Of a stretch of DNA of 15,367 nt, positions 7,010-13,405 are shown in pieces. This stretch comes from Chloroflexota bacterium (lineage in GTDB: Bacteria; Chloroflexota; Anaerolineae; Caldilineales; Caldilineaceae), in the NCBI GenBank assembly GCA_003577005.1, contig QEUW01000165.1:1-15367 (forward strand), read 5' to 3'. A program made the position numbers and the translations under genes. Each line of letters begins with the position of its first letter. The first letter of the stretch is position 1. The notes under the pieces were generated by a model. It was given only the letters and a program-made list of their open reading frames with translations. It did not search any database and had not been told where the DNA came from.

Positions 7010-7136
7010 TGTTGTCTCCGGTGACCCTGTTCGGCGCACAGGGGAAGCCTCAAGCGAGGAGCATTGCCTTGTTGCGTAAGCAACCAGCGCAATCACGGGT
7101 GGGCTTGGCAGCCATAGTCATTACCTGTTATGATTG

Positions 7137-7145
7137 ATTATACCA
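7137..7145 (-). promoter_or_regulatory. Extended -10 promoter for the leftward membrane cluster
   Basis: On the minus strand the sequence reads TGGTATAAT, the same extended -10 as that of the chaperonin gene. No good -35 is found at 16-18 bases, which an extended -10 can tolerate. Transcription would begin near 7130, giving a leader of about 120 bases to the chosen start at 7009. Confidence 0.6.
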
Positions 7146-7466
7146 GCGCATCCATCTTGATTGGTGACGACCACAGGACGAAAGGAATACGCACAAAATA
7201 GCAAGAATCCAACTCACGCTGGCGACGACAAACCGCATGGCAGTTGTAGCTTATTTAGGGGGGAAGCGTCTATTTATGTTTGTTATATTTGCTTATGCGG
7301 CGCGCTAGAGGATATAAGGACCACCCATCGCAACGCTCGCACGGTTTTGACTGGCCTCTGACAGTGTCTAAATTGTATCCCTCCCGACAGGAATTATGTA
7401 CAGTGGTCTTTACCATGTTGCCAGCAGGCCGCATCCGATTTGCCCTACTTTGTTCAACATGCGGTC

Positions 7467-7472
7467 TATAAT
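7467..7472 (+). promoter_or_regulatory. -10 element before the sugar dehydrogenase gene
   Basis: A perfect TATAAT lies 32 bases before the ATG at 7505, implying a leader of about 26 bases. The -35 region is poor (nothing better than three matches at 16-18 bases), so strength or activator need is uncertain. Confidence 0.5.
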
Positions 7473-7504
7473 ACAACCCACCCATCTACCTACGAAGAGA
7501 ACCA

Positions 7505-8809
7505 ATGAACCGATCCCACACCATCCACTATCCCAAACAGTTATCTGTGTTTGTACTGTTGGGGGTGCTGCTTTTGGTCGCCTGCACCCCTGTAGGGCCT
7601 GGCGCTGCGCCGCAAACCACCGCTACAGCAGCTACGCCGGATGCGCAGAGCAACGACAACGGCGCTGTGCTTCTGCCGACTGTGACACAAGAACCAGGAT
7701 CGCCCGGCCAAGCTCCCGATCAGGCAACCTTCCAACTCCGTACCGTGGTCGATGGGCTTGCCAGCCCGCTCTTTGTCACCCATGCTGGAGATGGGAGCGG
7801 GCGCCTCTTTATTGTCGAAAAGGGTGGCGTGATTCGGATTTATGTGGATGGCGCCTTGTTGCCCGAACCCTTCTTGGACATTACTGACCGTGTCAACAGC
7901 GTCGCCAACGAACGAGGGTTGCTCGGTGTTGCTTTCCCGCCCAATTACACCGAAAGCGGGTACTTCTTTGTCAATTATACGGACAGTGCTGGCGACACCG
8001 CGATCAGCCGCTTCCAAGTGAACGCCGCCAACCCCAATCAGGCCGACCCGGCCAGTGAGTTTCTCGTCCTCAGCATGGCCCAGCCGGCGCCCAATCACAA
8101 CGGCGGCATGCTTCTCTTTGGTCCTGATGGGTATCTCTGGATCGGCACAGGCGATGGCGGTGCGGCCATGGACCGCTTTGGCAACGGGCAGAACCCCCAG
8201 ACGCTACTGGGCAAGATGCTCCGCCTCGACGTCACCAGCGACCCAACCCAGCCCTATCTGATCCCGCCTGACAACCCGTGGGTCGCCGAAACCTGGAACG
8301 GCGCCGAAGTGGAGGACGAGATTTGGGCCGTCGGTCTGCGCAACCCCTGGCGCTACAGCTTCGACCGCCAGACCGGTGACCTCTGGATCGCCGATGTGGG
8401 ACAGAATCGCTTCGAGGAAGTGAACCTGGTGCCGGCCGGCAGCAGCGGCGGGCTCAACTTTGGCTGGCCCATCATGGAAGGAATGCACTGTGTCAGCGAG
8501 CCGTGCGACCAGGAGGGTCTCCATCTTCCGCTGGTCGAGTATGTGAACGGCGCCGGCAACTGCTCGGTGACGGGAGGCTATGTCTACCGTGGGGTGCGTT
8601 TTCCCCATCTGCACGGCGTCTATTTCTTTGGCGACTATTGTAGTGGAGTAGTCTGGGCTACCTGGCAAGATAGCCAGGGCCAGTGGAATACAGTGCAAGT
8701 TCTTGAAAATGCTGGGGCAGTCAGCTCATTTGGTGAGGATGAAGCAGGCGAACTCTATCTCACCGATCTCCGCAACGGCACGATGACAGAACTGGTCAGC
8801 GAGCCCTAA
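7505..8809 (+). CDS. PQQ-dependent sugar dehydrogenase-like lipoprotein (GSDH family)
   Basis: A 434-residue exported protein. The N-terminus has a hydrophobic core (12-26) and a lipobox LVAC with Cys27, so it is expected to be lipid-anchored outside the membrane. A Thr/Ala/Pro-rich linker (about 30-75) follows, then a six-bladed propeller of the GSDH (soluble glucose/aldose dehydrogenase, Asd/YliI-like) type. Family motifs are 'NERGLLGVAFPPNY' (135-148), 'NHNGG' (197-201, with His198 at the position of the catalytic His of soluble glucose dehydrogenase), 'IGTGDGG' (213-219), 'AVGLRNPWRYSFD' (275-287) and 'WIADVGQNRFEEVN' (294-307). The family oxidises aldoses using bound PQQ and calcium. Whether PQQ is made by this organism cannot be told. 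Cysteines at 329, 334, 353 and 379 could form disulfides. The ribosome site is weak (GAAGAGA). Confidence 0.9.
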   Translation: MNRSHTIHYPKQLSVFVLLGVLLLVACTPVGPGAAPQTTATAATPDAQSNDNGAVLLPTVTQEPGSPGQAPDQATFQLRTVVDGLASPLFVTHAGDGSGRLFIVEKGGVIRIYVDGALLPEPFLDITDRVNSVANERGLLGVAFPPNYTESGYFFVNYTDSAGDTAISRFQVNAANPNQADPASEFLVLSMAQPAPNHNGGMLLFGPDGYLWIGTGDGGAAMDRFGNGQNPQTLLGKMLRLDVTSDPTQPYLIPPDNPWVAETWNGAEVEDEIWAVGLRNPWRYSFDRQTGDLWIADVGQNRFEEVNLVPAGSSGGLNFGWPIMEGMHCVSEPCDQEGLHLPLVEYVNGAGNCSVTGGYVYRGVRFPHLHGVYFFGDYCSGVVWATWQDSQGQWNTVQVLENAGAVSSFGEDEAGELYLTDLRNGTMTELVSEP

Positions 8810-8810
8810 A

Positions 8811-8856
8811 CATTCACAATTGTCAATTGACAGTTCACAATTGACAATTGTGAATG
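8811..8856. repeat. Perfect 19-base inverted repeat of CAATTGTCAATTG type
   Basis: Arms 8811-8829 and 8838-8856 are exact inverse copies with an 8-base loop. The hairpin lies exactly between the stops of two convergent genes (8809 and 8860). It probably ends or stabilises both transcripts, though no U-tract follows on either side. The arms contain nested AATTGTCAATTG units and are much richer in A+T than the adjoining genes. Confidence 0.85.
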
Positions 8857-8859
8857 CGC

Positions 8860-9249
8860 TTACGCATCGATCCACTCCTCTTGTTCGCCGACGATGCGGT
8901 AACGGCGTTCGGGGCGCGGCCCCTCCCAGGTGGACGGCGGGGCGAAGTTTGCTTGCGCCGTTCCCCATTGCTGGCCCGGCGCCATACTGCCGGCGCCCGT
9001 CACGACGATCACTGGCGGCTGCTGCGGGTAGGGCGGATAGGCCAACCCGTACTCTGCGGTGCGTGGCTGGCGGCGCTCATCGCGGCGACGGTCGGCAACC
9101 AGAACCAGCAGCGCCATGGGGACGCCTGCCAGCACACCAAAGAGCACACCGATTGCCATCCCAATGGCGTCGCTGCTCATGCCGTCAACGATCCGCCATC
9201 CCACCAGACCGATAAAGACCAGGGCCATCAGCCCGATCAACCGTCGCAT
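8860..9249 (-). CDS. Small membrane protein with disordered Pro-rich tail, downstream partner of the FtsK-like gene
   Basis: An unrecognised 129-residue protein. Two hydrophobic helices occupy about 3-19 and 27-51, ended by the strongly basic 'DRRRDERRQPR' (53-63). This places the C-terminal half in the cytoplasm. Residues 64-129 are Pro/Gln/Gly-rich and look unstructured, with short acidic and aromatic ends ('GEQEEWIDA'). The ribosome site is excellent: AAGGAGG about 8 bases before the ATG. It begins 12 bases after the FtsK-like gene and is surely on the same transcript. Because that motor protein has no membrane helices of its own, this protein could anchor it to the membrane. That role is inference from gene order and topology only. 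Confidence 0.8.
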   Translation of the reverse strand: MRRLIGLMALVFIGLVGWRIVDGMSSDAIGMAIGVLFGVLAGVPMALLVLVADRRRDERRQPRTAEYGLAYPPYPQQPPVIVVTGAGSMAPGQQWGTAQANFAPPSTWEGPRPERRYRIVGEQEEWIDA

Positions 9250-9261
9250 TGTTTATCCTCC

Positions 9262-10302
9262 TTATTCCTTTCCTTGCTCTTTCGAGCTTGTGCTAGATTG
9301 CACCTGTTGCAGAACCTGCTTGATTTCTGCGGGCGCCAGCCATGCCGCCTGAAACCGCACCGGCTCGCCACGAGCGATCAACAGAAAGTCTCCTTTACCG
9401 GCCAGTTTCTCAGCGCCGCTCTCTTTGATCCCCGTGGCGTAGCGCGCCTCATCGCGGCTAGCCACTGCCCCCACCAAGCGGACCGGAAAATTGGCTTTCA
9501 TGGCGCCACCGATAAGGGCGGCGGTTGGCTTTTGGGTACAGGCCAGCAAATGAATGCCGGCCTCGCGCCCGCGCTGCGTCAGCCGCGTCAGGAGCGTCTC
9601 CACCGTCTTGCCACCGGTCTGCAACAGGTCGGCTAGCTCGTCTATCGCTACGACGAGGGTCGGGCTGTTTAGACCGGCTTTATCGCGGCGTTCCATCTCC
9701 GCCACTACGCTGCGCAATTGTGCCGTTGCACTCTCGGCCGGATGCACAATGCCACCTTCAACGTGAGGCAGAGCACGCAGGGGAGAAAAGCCTCGCTGTT
9801 TTGGGTCGATCAACAAAAACCGCAACATAACGGGTGCATTGAAGAGCGCCAGCGACGCCAGCACCGTGCGCGCCAGCGCCGTCTTGCCGCTGCCCGTGGT
9901 GCCCGCCAGCAGGACATGGACAACATCGGGCGAACTCAGCCGCAGCAGCAAGGGCGTCCCCGTCTCCTCGATGCCGAGCACGGCCGTTGCCGGCGGAGCC
10001 TGGCCCAGTGTGTGGCAGAGCGGCAAAAGCCGCACCGGCGCCGGATTTGCACGCGGCACCTCGACATGGATCGCACCCTGCTGGCGATAGACACGCACGC
10101 CGCTGGAACCCAGGGCCAGCGCGATCTCCTCGGCCAGCCCCGCGACCTTGCTCACCTTGGTGCTCAGGCCCGTTGCCAGGTGAAACTGGACAAAACGTGG
10201 GGTCACCACTGCGCCGACAACGGCAGCATTGACCTTTTGACGAATAAGCACCTGCTCGATCTTATCCGCCTGTGCGTCGAGCACCTGCTTATTGACGGCC
10301 AT
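9262..10302 (-). CDS. Stand-alone FtsK/SpoIIIE-type DNA translocase motor
   Basis: A 346-residue protein matching only the motor part of FtsK (full-length FtsK/SpoIIIE is about 800 or more). Residues 30-90 resemble the FtsK alpha domain. The RecA-like beta domain has Walker A GTTGSGKT (134-141), 'FLLIDPK' (162-168), Walker B 'LVVAIDEL' (216-223), '[18 protein letters not shown]' region (243-260), '[18 protein letters not shown]' region (270-287) and '[13 protein letters not shown]' (296-308). There are no membrane helices and no C-terminal winged-helix gamma domain for reading KOPS/SRS. It should be a soluble hexameric double-stranded DNA pump needing another factor for location and direction. 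The ribosome site is weak (AAGG, 11 bases). It is preceded by a LexA-box promoter and a leader with a terminator, and followed by a small membrane protein. Alternatives are a remnant of an integrative conjugative element (TraB/Tra type); no integrase or att site is seen. Confidence 0.92.
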   Translation of the reverse strand: MAVNKQVLDAQADKIEQVLIRQKVNAAVVGAVVTPRFVQFHLATGLSTKVSKVAGLAEEIALALGSSGVRVYRQQGAIHVEVPRANPAPVRLLPLCHTLGQAPPATAVLGIEETGTPLLLRLSSPDVVHVLLAGTTGSGKTALARTVLASLALFNAPVMLRFLLIDPKQRGFSPLRALPHVEGGIVHPAESATAQLRSVVAEMERRDKAGLNSPTLVVAIDELADLLQTGGKTVETLLTRLTQRGREAGIHLLACTQKPTAALIGGAMKANFPVRLVGAVASRDEARYATGIKESGAEKLAGKGDFLLIARGEPVRFQAAWLAPAEIKQVLQQVQSSTSSKEQGKE

Positions 10303-10438
10303 GCGTTACCAAACCTTATGGTTGCAGAATAAAAATAGCCTGATAACAGACACATCGTGGGGTACAGGCACGACGGTTGTTACCAGGCTGATCAACACCG
10401 GCTCGCAGCACTCTTAACGGCTCATACGAGCCTGGTAT
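10303..10438 (-). promoter_or_regulatory. Structured 5' leader of the FtsK-like gene with alternative hairpins
   Basis: The leader runs from a predicted start near 10438 to the ATG at 10302. Read on the minus strand it contains three parts. First, ACCAGGCT (10436-10429) overlaps a small hairpin GGCTC-GTAT-GAGCC (10432-10419). Second, AGCCTGGT (10389-10382) is exactly complementary to the first segment. Third, TGTTATCAGGCT (10348-10337) pairs with the second segment and forms a terminator. So pairing 1:2 and pairing 2:3 exclude each other, as in attenuators and riboswitches. An open frame of 31 codons beginning GTG at 10411 and stopping at 10316 crosses the terminator, but it has only a weak ribosome site, so I do not call it a gene. 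Confidence 0.5.
10326..10389 (-). terminator. Intrinsic terminator inside the FtsK-like leader
   Basis: On the minus strand, AGCCTGGTAACA (10389-10378) pairs over all 12 positions (one G-U) with TGTTATCAGGCT (10348-10337). An inner 7-base stem CGTCGTG/CACGATG (one G-U) continues it after a small internal loop. AUUUUUAUUCU follows at once (10336-10326). It stands between the SOS-type promoter and the FtsK-like start, so it would produce a ~110-base RNA unless read through. Confidence 0.7.
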
Positions 10439-10444
10439 GCCTCC

Positions 10445-10473
10445 ATTTTATAGAACAAATGTTCTGTTGTCAA
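10445..10473 (-). promoter_or_regulatory. Strong sigma70-type promoter of the FtsK-like unit
   Basis: On the minus strand, a perfect TTGACA (10468-10473) and TAAAAT (10445-10450, 5 of 6) are separated by exactly 17 bases. A LexA-box-like palindrome fills most of the spacer, so a bound repressor would block polymerase. It lies just inside the space after the stop of the last ABC transporter gene (10501). No terminator is visible between them, so some read-through from the ABC operon is possible. Confidence 0.8.
10452..10465. promoter_or_regulatory. LexA (SOS) operator-like palindrome
   Basis: AGAACAAATGTTCT has perfect inverted arms AGAAC/GTTCT with a 4-base centre. It fits the Gram-positive type LexA box CGAACRNRYGTTYG at 12 of 14 positions, with both outermost bases different. 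This box type is used outside Proteobacteria and has been reported for a green non-sulfur bacterium (Dehalococcoides). Its place between -35 and -10 supports a real operator. Confidence 0.72.
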
Positions 10474-10500
10474 GCCCCAATCCCATTGTTTCATCGCCAG

Positions 10501-11520
10501 CTACTTGATAAACACCTTTTCCAGGCCATCGGTAGCCAGTGTCGGCCCACTCTTCTCATAGAGATAGCAGGCGACGGCCCGGTGTTTATCCGTCTGGTAG
10601 AGGGGTGGGTGCTTGGTCCGACAGTGTTCCATCACATGGGGGCAGCGGTTGGCAAACTTGCAGCCCTGAAAATCGGCGGCGGGACGTGTAGGTGTTGGGG
10701 CAGCATCATCGCGATGCCACATCCGTTCTGGCACTGCCTGGGGGATCGAGTTCATGAGCAACTGGGTATAGGGGTGGAGCGGCTCGTTGACGACCAGATC
10801 CACATCACCCACTTCCGAGACGGCGCCGTGATAGAGCACCAACATGTTGTGGCTGATCTGGTAGCCGGTGGCCAGGTCGTGAGTGATGTAGATAATCGAG
10901 ATGCCAAACTCTTCATTGAGCCGCTGGATATTGCCGAGGATCGTGGCCCGCAGCGAAGCATCGACCATGGAGACCGGCTCATCGGCCACAATCAGTTTGG
11001 GTTTGAGCAACAACGAACGCGCCACCATAATGCGTTGGCGCTGACCACCGCTGATCTGGTGGGGGTAGCGGCCCAGGGTCTCCTCGGGTCGCAGACCCAC
11101 GGTCTCCAGCGCCTCTTCGATCATCCGGTAGGCATCGCGCCGGGAGCGGGCCAGATTGAACTTTTGCAGCGGTTTGAGCAGAATATGGTCCACCCGGTAA
11201 AAAGGGTTGTAGACGCCAAACGGGTCCTGAAAGATAAACTGGACATTGTGGAGAAATTCGCGGTGTTCAGCCTTGTTCATGCGGTGGATATCTTTGCCCC
11301 GGAAGAGCACCTGACCCTCCGTCGGCGTCTCCAGCCCCAGCAGCAGGCGCGCCAGCGTGGTCTTCCCACTGCCGCTCTCGCCGACGATGGCCGTGATCAG
11401 CGGCGGCTGGTCGTCCAGCGTCATGGAAAACTTTTCTAGCGCTACCGTCCGGTTTTTGTCAAAAAAGCCGCCGCCAAAGACCTTGCTGACGTTGCGAAAC
11501 TCGATGAGCGGCGCACTCAT
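10501..11520 (-). CDS. ABC importer ATP-binding protein, OppF/DppF type
   Basis: A 339-residue ATPase of the peptide/nickel/oligosaccharide importer family. It has Walker A GESGSGKT (47-54), Q-loop 'FQD' (97-99), signature 'ISGGQRQR' (156-163), Walker B 'LIVADEP' (176-182) and switch His214. The D-loop region reads 'EPVSMVDASLR' rather than the common 'EPTSALD'; I recall this variant in oligosaccharide-type Opp systems of thermophiles. The C-terminal oligopeptide-type domain carries four Cys (287, 293, 300, 318; C-x5-C-x6-C-x17-C). In related mycobacterial ATPases a set of this kind binds a [4Fe-4S] cluster. The start at 11520 has GGAGG 7 bases upstream and overlaps the stop of the previous ATPase as ATGA. 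It is the last gene of the transporter operon and pairs with the OppD-type ATPase. Confidence 0.95.
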   Translation of the reverse strand: MSAPLIEFRNVSKVFGGGFFDKNRTVALEKFSMTLDDQPPLITAIVGESGSGKTTLARLLLGLETPTEGQVLFRGKDIHRMNKAEHREFLHNVQFIFQDPFGVYNPFYRVDHILLKPLQKFNLARSRRDAYRMIEEALETVGLRPEETLGRYPHQISGGQRQRIMVARSLLLKPKLIVADEPVSMVDASLRATILGNIQRLNEEFGISIIYITHDLATGYQISHNMLVLYHGAVSEVGDVDLVVNEPLHPYTQLLMNSIPQAVPERMWHRDDAAPTPTRPAADFQGCKFANRCPHVMEHCRTKHPPLYQTDKHRAVACYLYEKSGPTLATDGLEKVFIK

Positions 11521-12485
11521 GATCGTTCCTCCAGGAGATGACAGGCGGCCCAACGGCGCGCACTCACTTCGATGAGTGGCGGATTTTGGATCGAGCAGGG
11601 TTCAAAAACATGGGGACAGCGGGGATGAAAGGCGCACCCCGCCGGCAGATTGAGCAGTTGGGGAGCCAGACCTGGAATGCCGCGTAGCCGCTTTTTGCCC
11701 TTGGTCGTCGGCAGCGATTCGATCAGCAGACGGGTATACGGGTGTTGCGGGCTGACCAGCGCCTCTTGGATGGGCGAAAGCTCCACCAGCCGCCCGGCGT
11801 ACATCACCCCCAGCCGGTCAACTGTCTGCGCCATCAATCCCATATCGTGACCGATGAGAATGATCGAAGCGCCTAGCTCCTCCTGGACATCTTTTAGCGT
11901 CTCCATCACTCGTTTCTGCACGACCACATCGAGAGCGCTGGTCGGCTCGTCGGCGATGATCACTTTGGGTTGTAGACTGATAGCGATCGCCATGGCCACG
12001 CGCTGTTTCATGCCGCCGCTCAACTCGTGGGCGTGCATATCGGCGACTTCGGGTCTCAGCCCTACCCGCTCCAATAAATGGGCAACGTGGATATCCGCTT
12101 CGTTTTTGCTCAACAGCACGCCGTGGTCGCGGATACCGTCGAGAATTTGCTCACGGATACGCGTCACCGGGTTGAGCGAATTCATGGCGCCCTGTGGCAT
12201 GAGCGCAATTTCGGCCAGCCGCACCGCTTTATATTCCTGAGGGGAGAGCTTGGCTAAATCGCGACCGCCGAGCCAGATCTCGCCGCCGGTCACCCGCCCC
12301 GGTTTTTGGATCAGGCCGACCAGCGCCATACCCAGCGTGGTTTTGCCAGAGCCGGATTCGCCCACTAGACCCAAAATTTCGCCCCGATAGAGGTCAAAAC
12401 TGACATGATTGACCGCGCTGACCGGCCCACGCGCCGTGTCATAGCGAACCTGCAAATCCTTGACGCGCAAGATGGGTTCGTTCAT
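11517..12485 (-). CDS. ABC importer ATP-binding protein, OppD/DppD type
   Basis: A 322-residue ATPase with Walker A GESGSGKT (42-49), Q-loop 'MPQG' (Q98), signature 'LSGGMKQR' (155-162), Walker B 'VIIADEPTSALD' (175-186) and switch His213. 'SPQHPYTRLLIESLP' (245-259) is the hallmark of the OppD/F C-terminal extension. Four Cys follow (284, 290, 297, 315) in the same C-x5-C-x6-C-x17-C spacing as in the OppF-type partner, a possible [4Fe-4S] site. The start at 12485 overlaps the permease stop by 4 bases (ATGA). A longer in-frame start at 12596 lies inside the permease and adds 37 residues foreign to the family. It forms the energising heterodimer with the OppF-type protein at the inner face of the membrane. 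Confidence 0.95.
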   Translation of the reverse strand: MNEPILRVKDLQVRYDTARGPVSAVNHVSFDLYRGEILGLVGESGSGKTTLGMALVGLIQKPGRVTGGEIWLGGRDLAKLSPQEYKAVRLAEIALMPQGAMNSLNPVTRIREQILDGIRDHGVLLSKNEADIHVAHLLERVGLRPEVADMHAHELSGGMKQRVAMAIAISLQPKVIIADEPTSALDVVVQKRVMETLKDVQEELGASIILIGHDMGLMAQTVDRLGVMYAGRLVELSPIQEALVSPQHPYTRLLIESLPTTKGKKRLRGIPGLAPQLLNLPAGCAFHPRCPHVFEPCSIQNPPLIEVSARRWAACHLLEERS

Positions 12486-13399
12486 ATTCGCTCTCTCACC
12501 CGTGGGTTGGCGATCTCGTCCAGCCCCATGGAGAGGAGGAAAAGGCCCAGAAAGAGGATAGAAATAACCGTGATGGGCGGCAGCCACCACCACCACCAGC
12601 GGTTGATCACGGCGCCGTCGAGAATGGCCCAGTAGATGGTCATCCCCAGGGTCGGCGCCTCGATCGGGCCCAGGCCTAGGGCCTCGAGACCAATCGAGGC
12701 GAGCACGGCCTGAGAGACGGCAGCCACCAACGAGGCGGCCAGAAAGGGCAACAAATTTGGCATCAGTTCTAGAAAAATGATCTCCATGCCGCTCATGCCC
12801 GAGAGCCGCGCCACTTCGACATACGGGCGGCTGCGCAGCGTCAACACCTGTGACCGGATGATACGCGCCGGGCGCAGCCAGGCAATGACGCCTACAATCA
12901 GCGCCATACCCCCCACCGTCAGCCGCCCGCTAAACGAGATGCCCAGGATGATCAGCACCATCAGGCCGGGGATGGTCAAACCCACGTCAACAACACTGTT
13001 GATGAATGCGTCGAGCTTGCCGCCGTAATAGCCAGAGACAAAGCCAAGAAAAGCGCCGATCACAAGGCCGATCAGACCGGCCAACAACCCCACGGTAAAG
13101 GTGAGCGGAATCCCGGCGATGATGGTGGCGAAGAGGTCACGCCCCAGGCGATCGGTGCCAAAGGGGTAGTCGGCGGATGGGGGCAATAGAGGTGGAGCCG
13201 CCAGCGGGTACGCATCTTTGTTGTCGGTGACCCGTGCCCCGATTACGGCAAAGAGCAAGAGCGCCAACAGAAGAATCACTCCCCACACCAGGTTTGGGTT
13301 GCGCGCCAAAAAGCGGCGCAGATCAGCGCTGCGTTCACGCCAGTTGCTCTCATAGGAGCGGGCGCCTGGGCGGAGTTGCTGTTCCAGAACCGTACTCAT
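12482..13399 (-). CDS. ABC importer permease, OppC/DppC type
   Basis: A 305-residue inner-membrane permease. It has the OppC/DppC mark 'PFGTDRLGRDLFATIIAG' (79-96) ahead of the transmembrane core and an N-terminal helix at about 38-55. The cytoplasmic EAA loop is 'EVARLSGMSGMEIIFLELMP' (195-214), which docks on the ATPases. Five or six membrane helices are expected in all. Near the C-terminus is a run of five Trp (268-272), encoded by five TGG codons; Trp-rich 'WWWWLPP' segments occur in related DppC proteins. The start at 13399 is 6 bases after the stop of the DppB-type permease, with AAAGGG 9 bases upstream. With its DppB partner it forms the channel. Confidence 0.95.
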   Translation of the reverse strand: MSTVLEQQLRPGARSYESNWRERSADLRRFLARNPNLVWGVILLLALLLFAVIGARVTDNKDAYPLAAPPLLPPSADYPFGTDRLGRDLFATIIAGIPLTFTVGLLAGLIGLVIGAFLGFVSGYYGGKLDAFINSVVDVGLTIPGLMVLIILGISFSGRLTVGGMALIVGVIAWLRPARIIRSQVLTLRSRPYVEVARLSGMSGMEIIFLELMPNLLPFLAASLVAAVSQAVLASIGLEALGLGPIEAPTLGMTIYWAILDGAVINRWWWWWLPPITVISILFLGLFLLSMGLDEIANPRVRERI

Positions 13400-13405
13400 C
13401 CAATT

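Larger units (their letters stand above)
7010..7504. other. Gene-free divergent intergenic region (495 bases)
   Basis: No convincing coding sequence lies here; the open frames that cross it have no ribosome site and no protein-like composition. It holds the leader and promoter of the leftward membrane cluster (TSS near 7130) and the promoter of the rightward sugar dehydrogenase (-10 at 7467). Between them is an A+T-rich patch (about 7249-7295). A weaker candidate rightward promoter is TTGACT (7347-7352), 16 bases, TAAATT (7369-7374). The upstream part (about 7165-7250) shows no feature that I can name. Confidence 0.6.

Noticed and set aside
7161..7361. A 66-codon frame in the intergenic region before the sugar dehydrogenase.
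   Set aside because: No ribosome site, no hydrophobic or domain pattern, and it crosses promoter-like sequence.
8854..9636. A 260-codon plus-strand frame spanning the small membrane protein and the FtsK-like gene.
   Set aside because: It starts inside the inverted repeat, lacks a ribosome site and lies opposite two well-supported genes.
10316..10411. A 31-codon GTG frame in the FtsK-like leader, possible leader peptide.
   Set aside because: Only a weak purine stretch stands as a ribosome site and the peptide has no run of regulatory codons; kept as a note in the leader entry.
10337..10436. Possible tRNA because of several stems in about 90 bases.
   Set aside because: No cloverleaf with T-loop GTTCRA, anticodon arm or CCA end; the stems fit a terminator and alternative pairing better.
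10357..11439. A 360-codon open frame on the plus strand opposite the OppF-type gene.
   Set aside because: The minus strand has full Walker A, signature and Walker B motifs; the plus frame has His/Gln-rich nonsense composition and begins within the leader hairpin.
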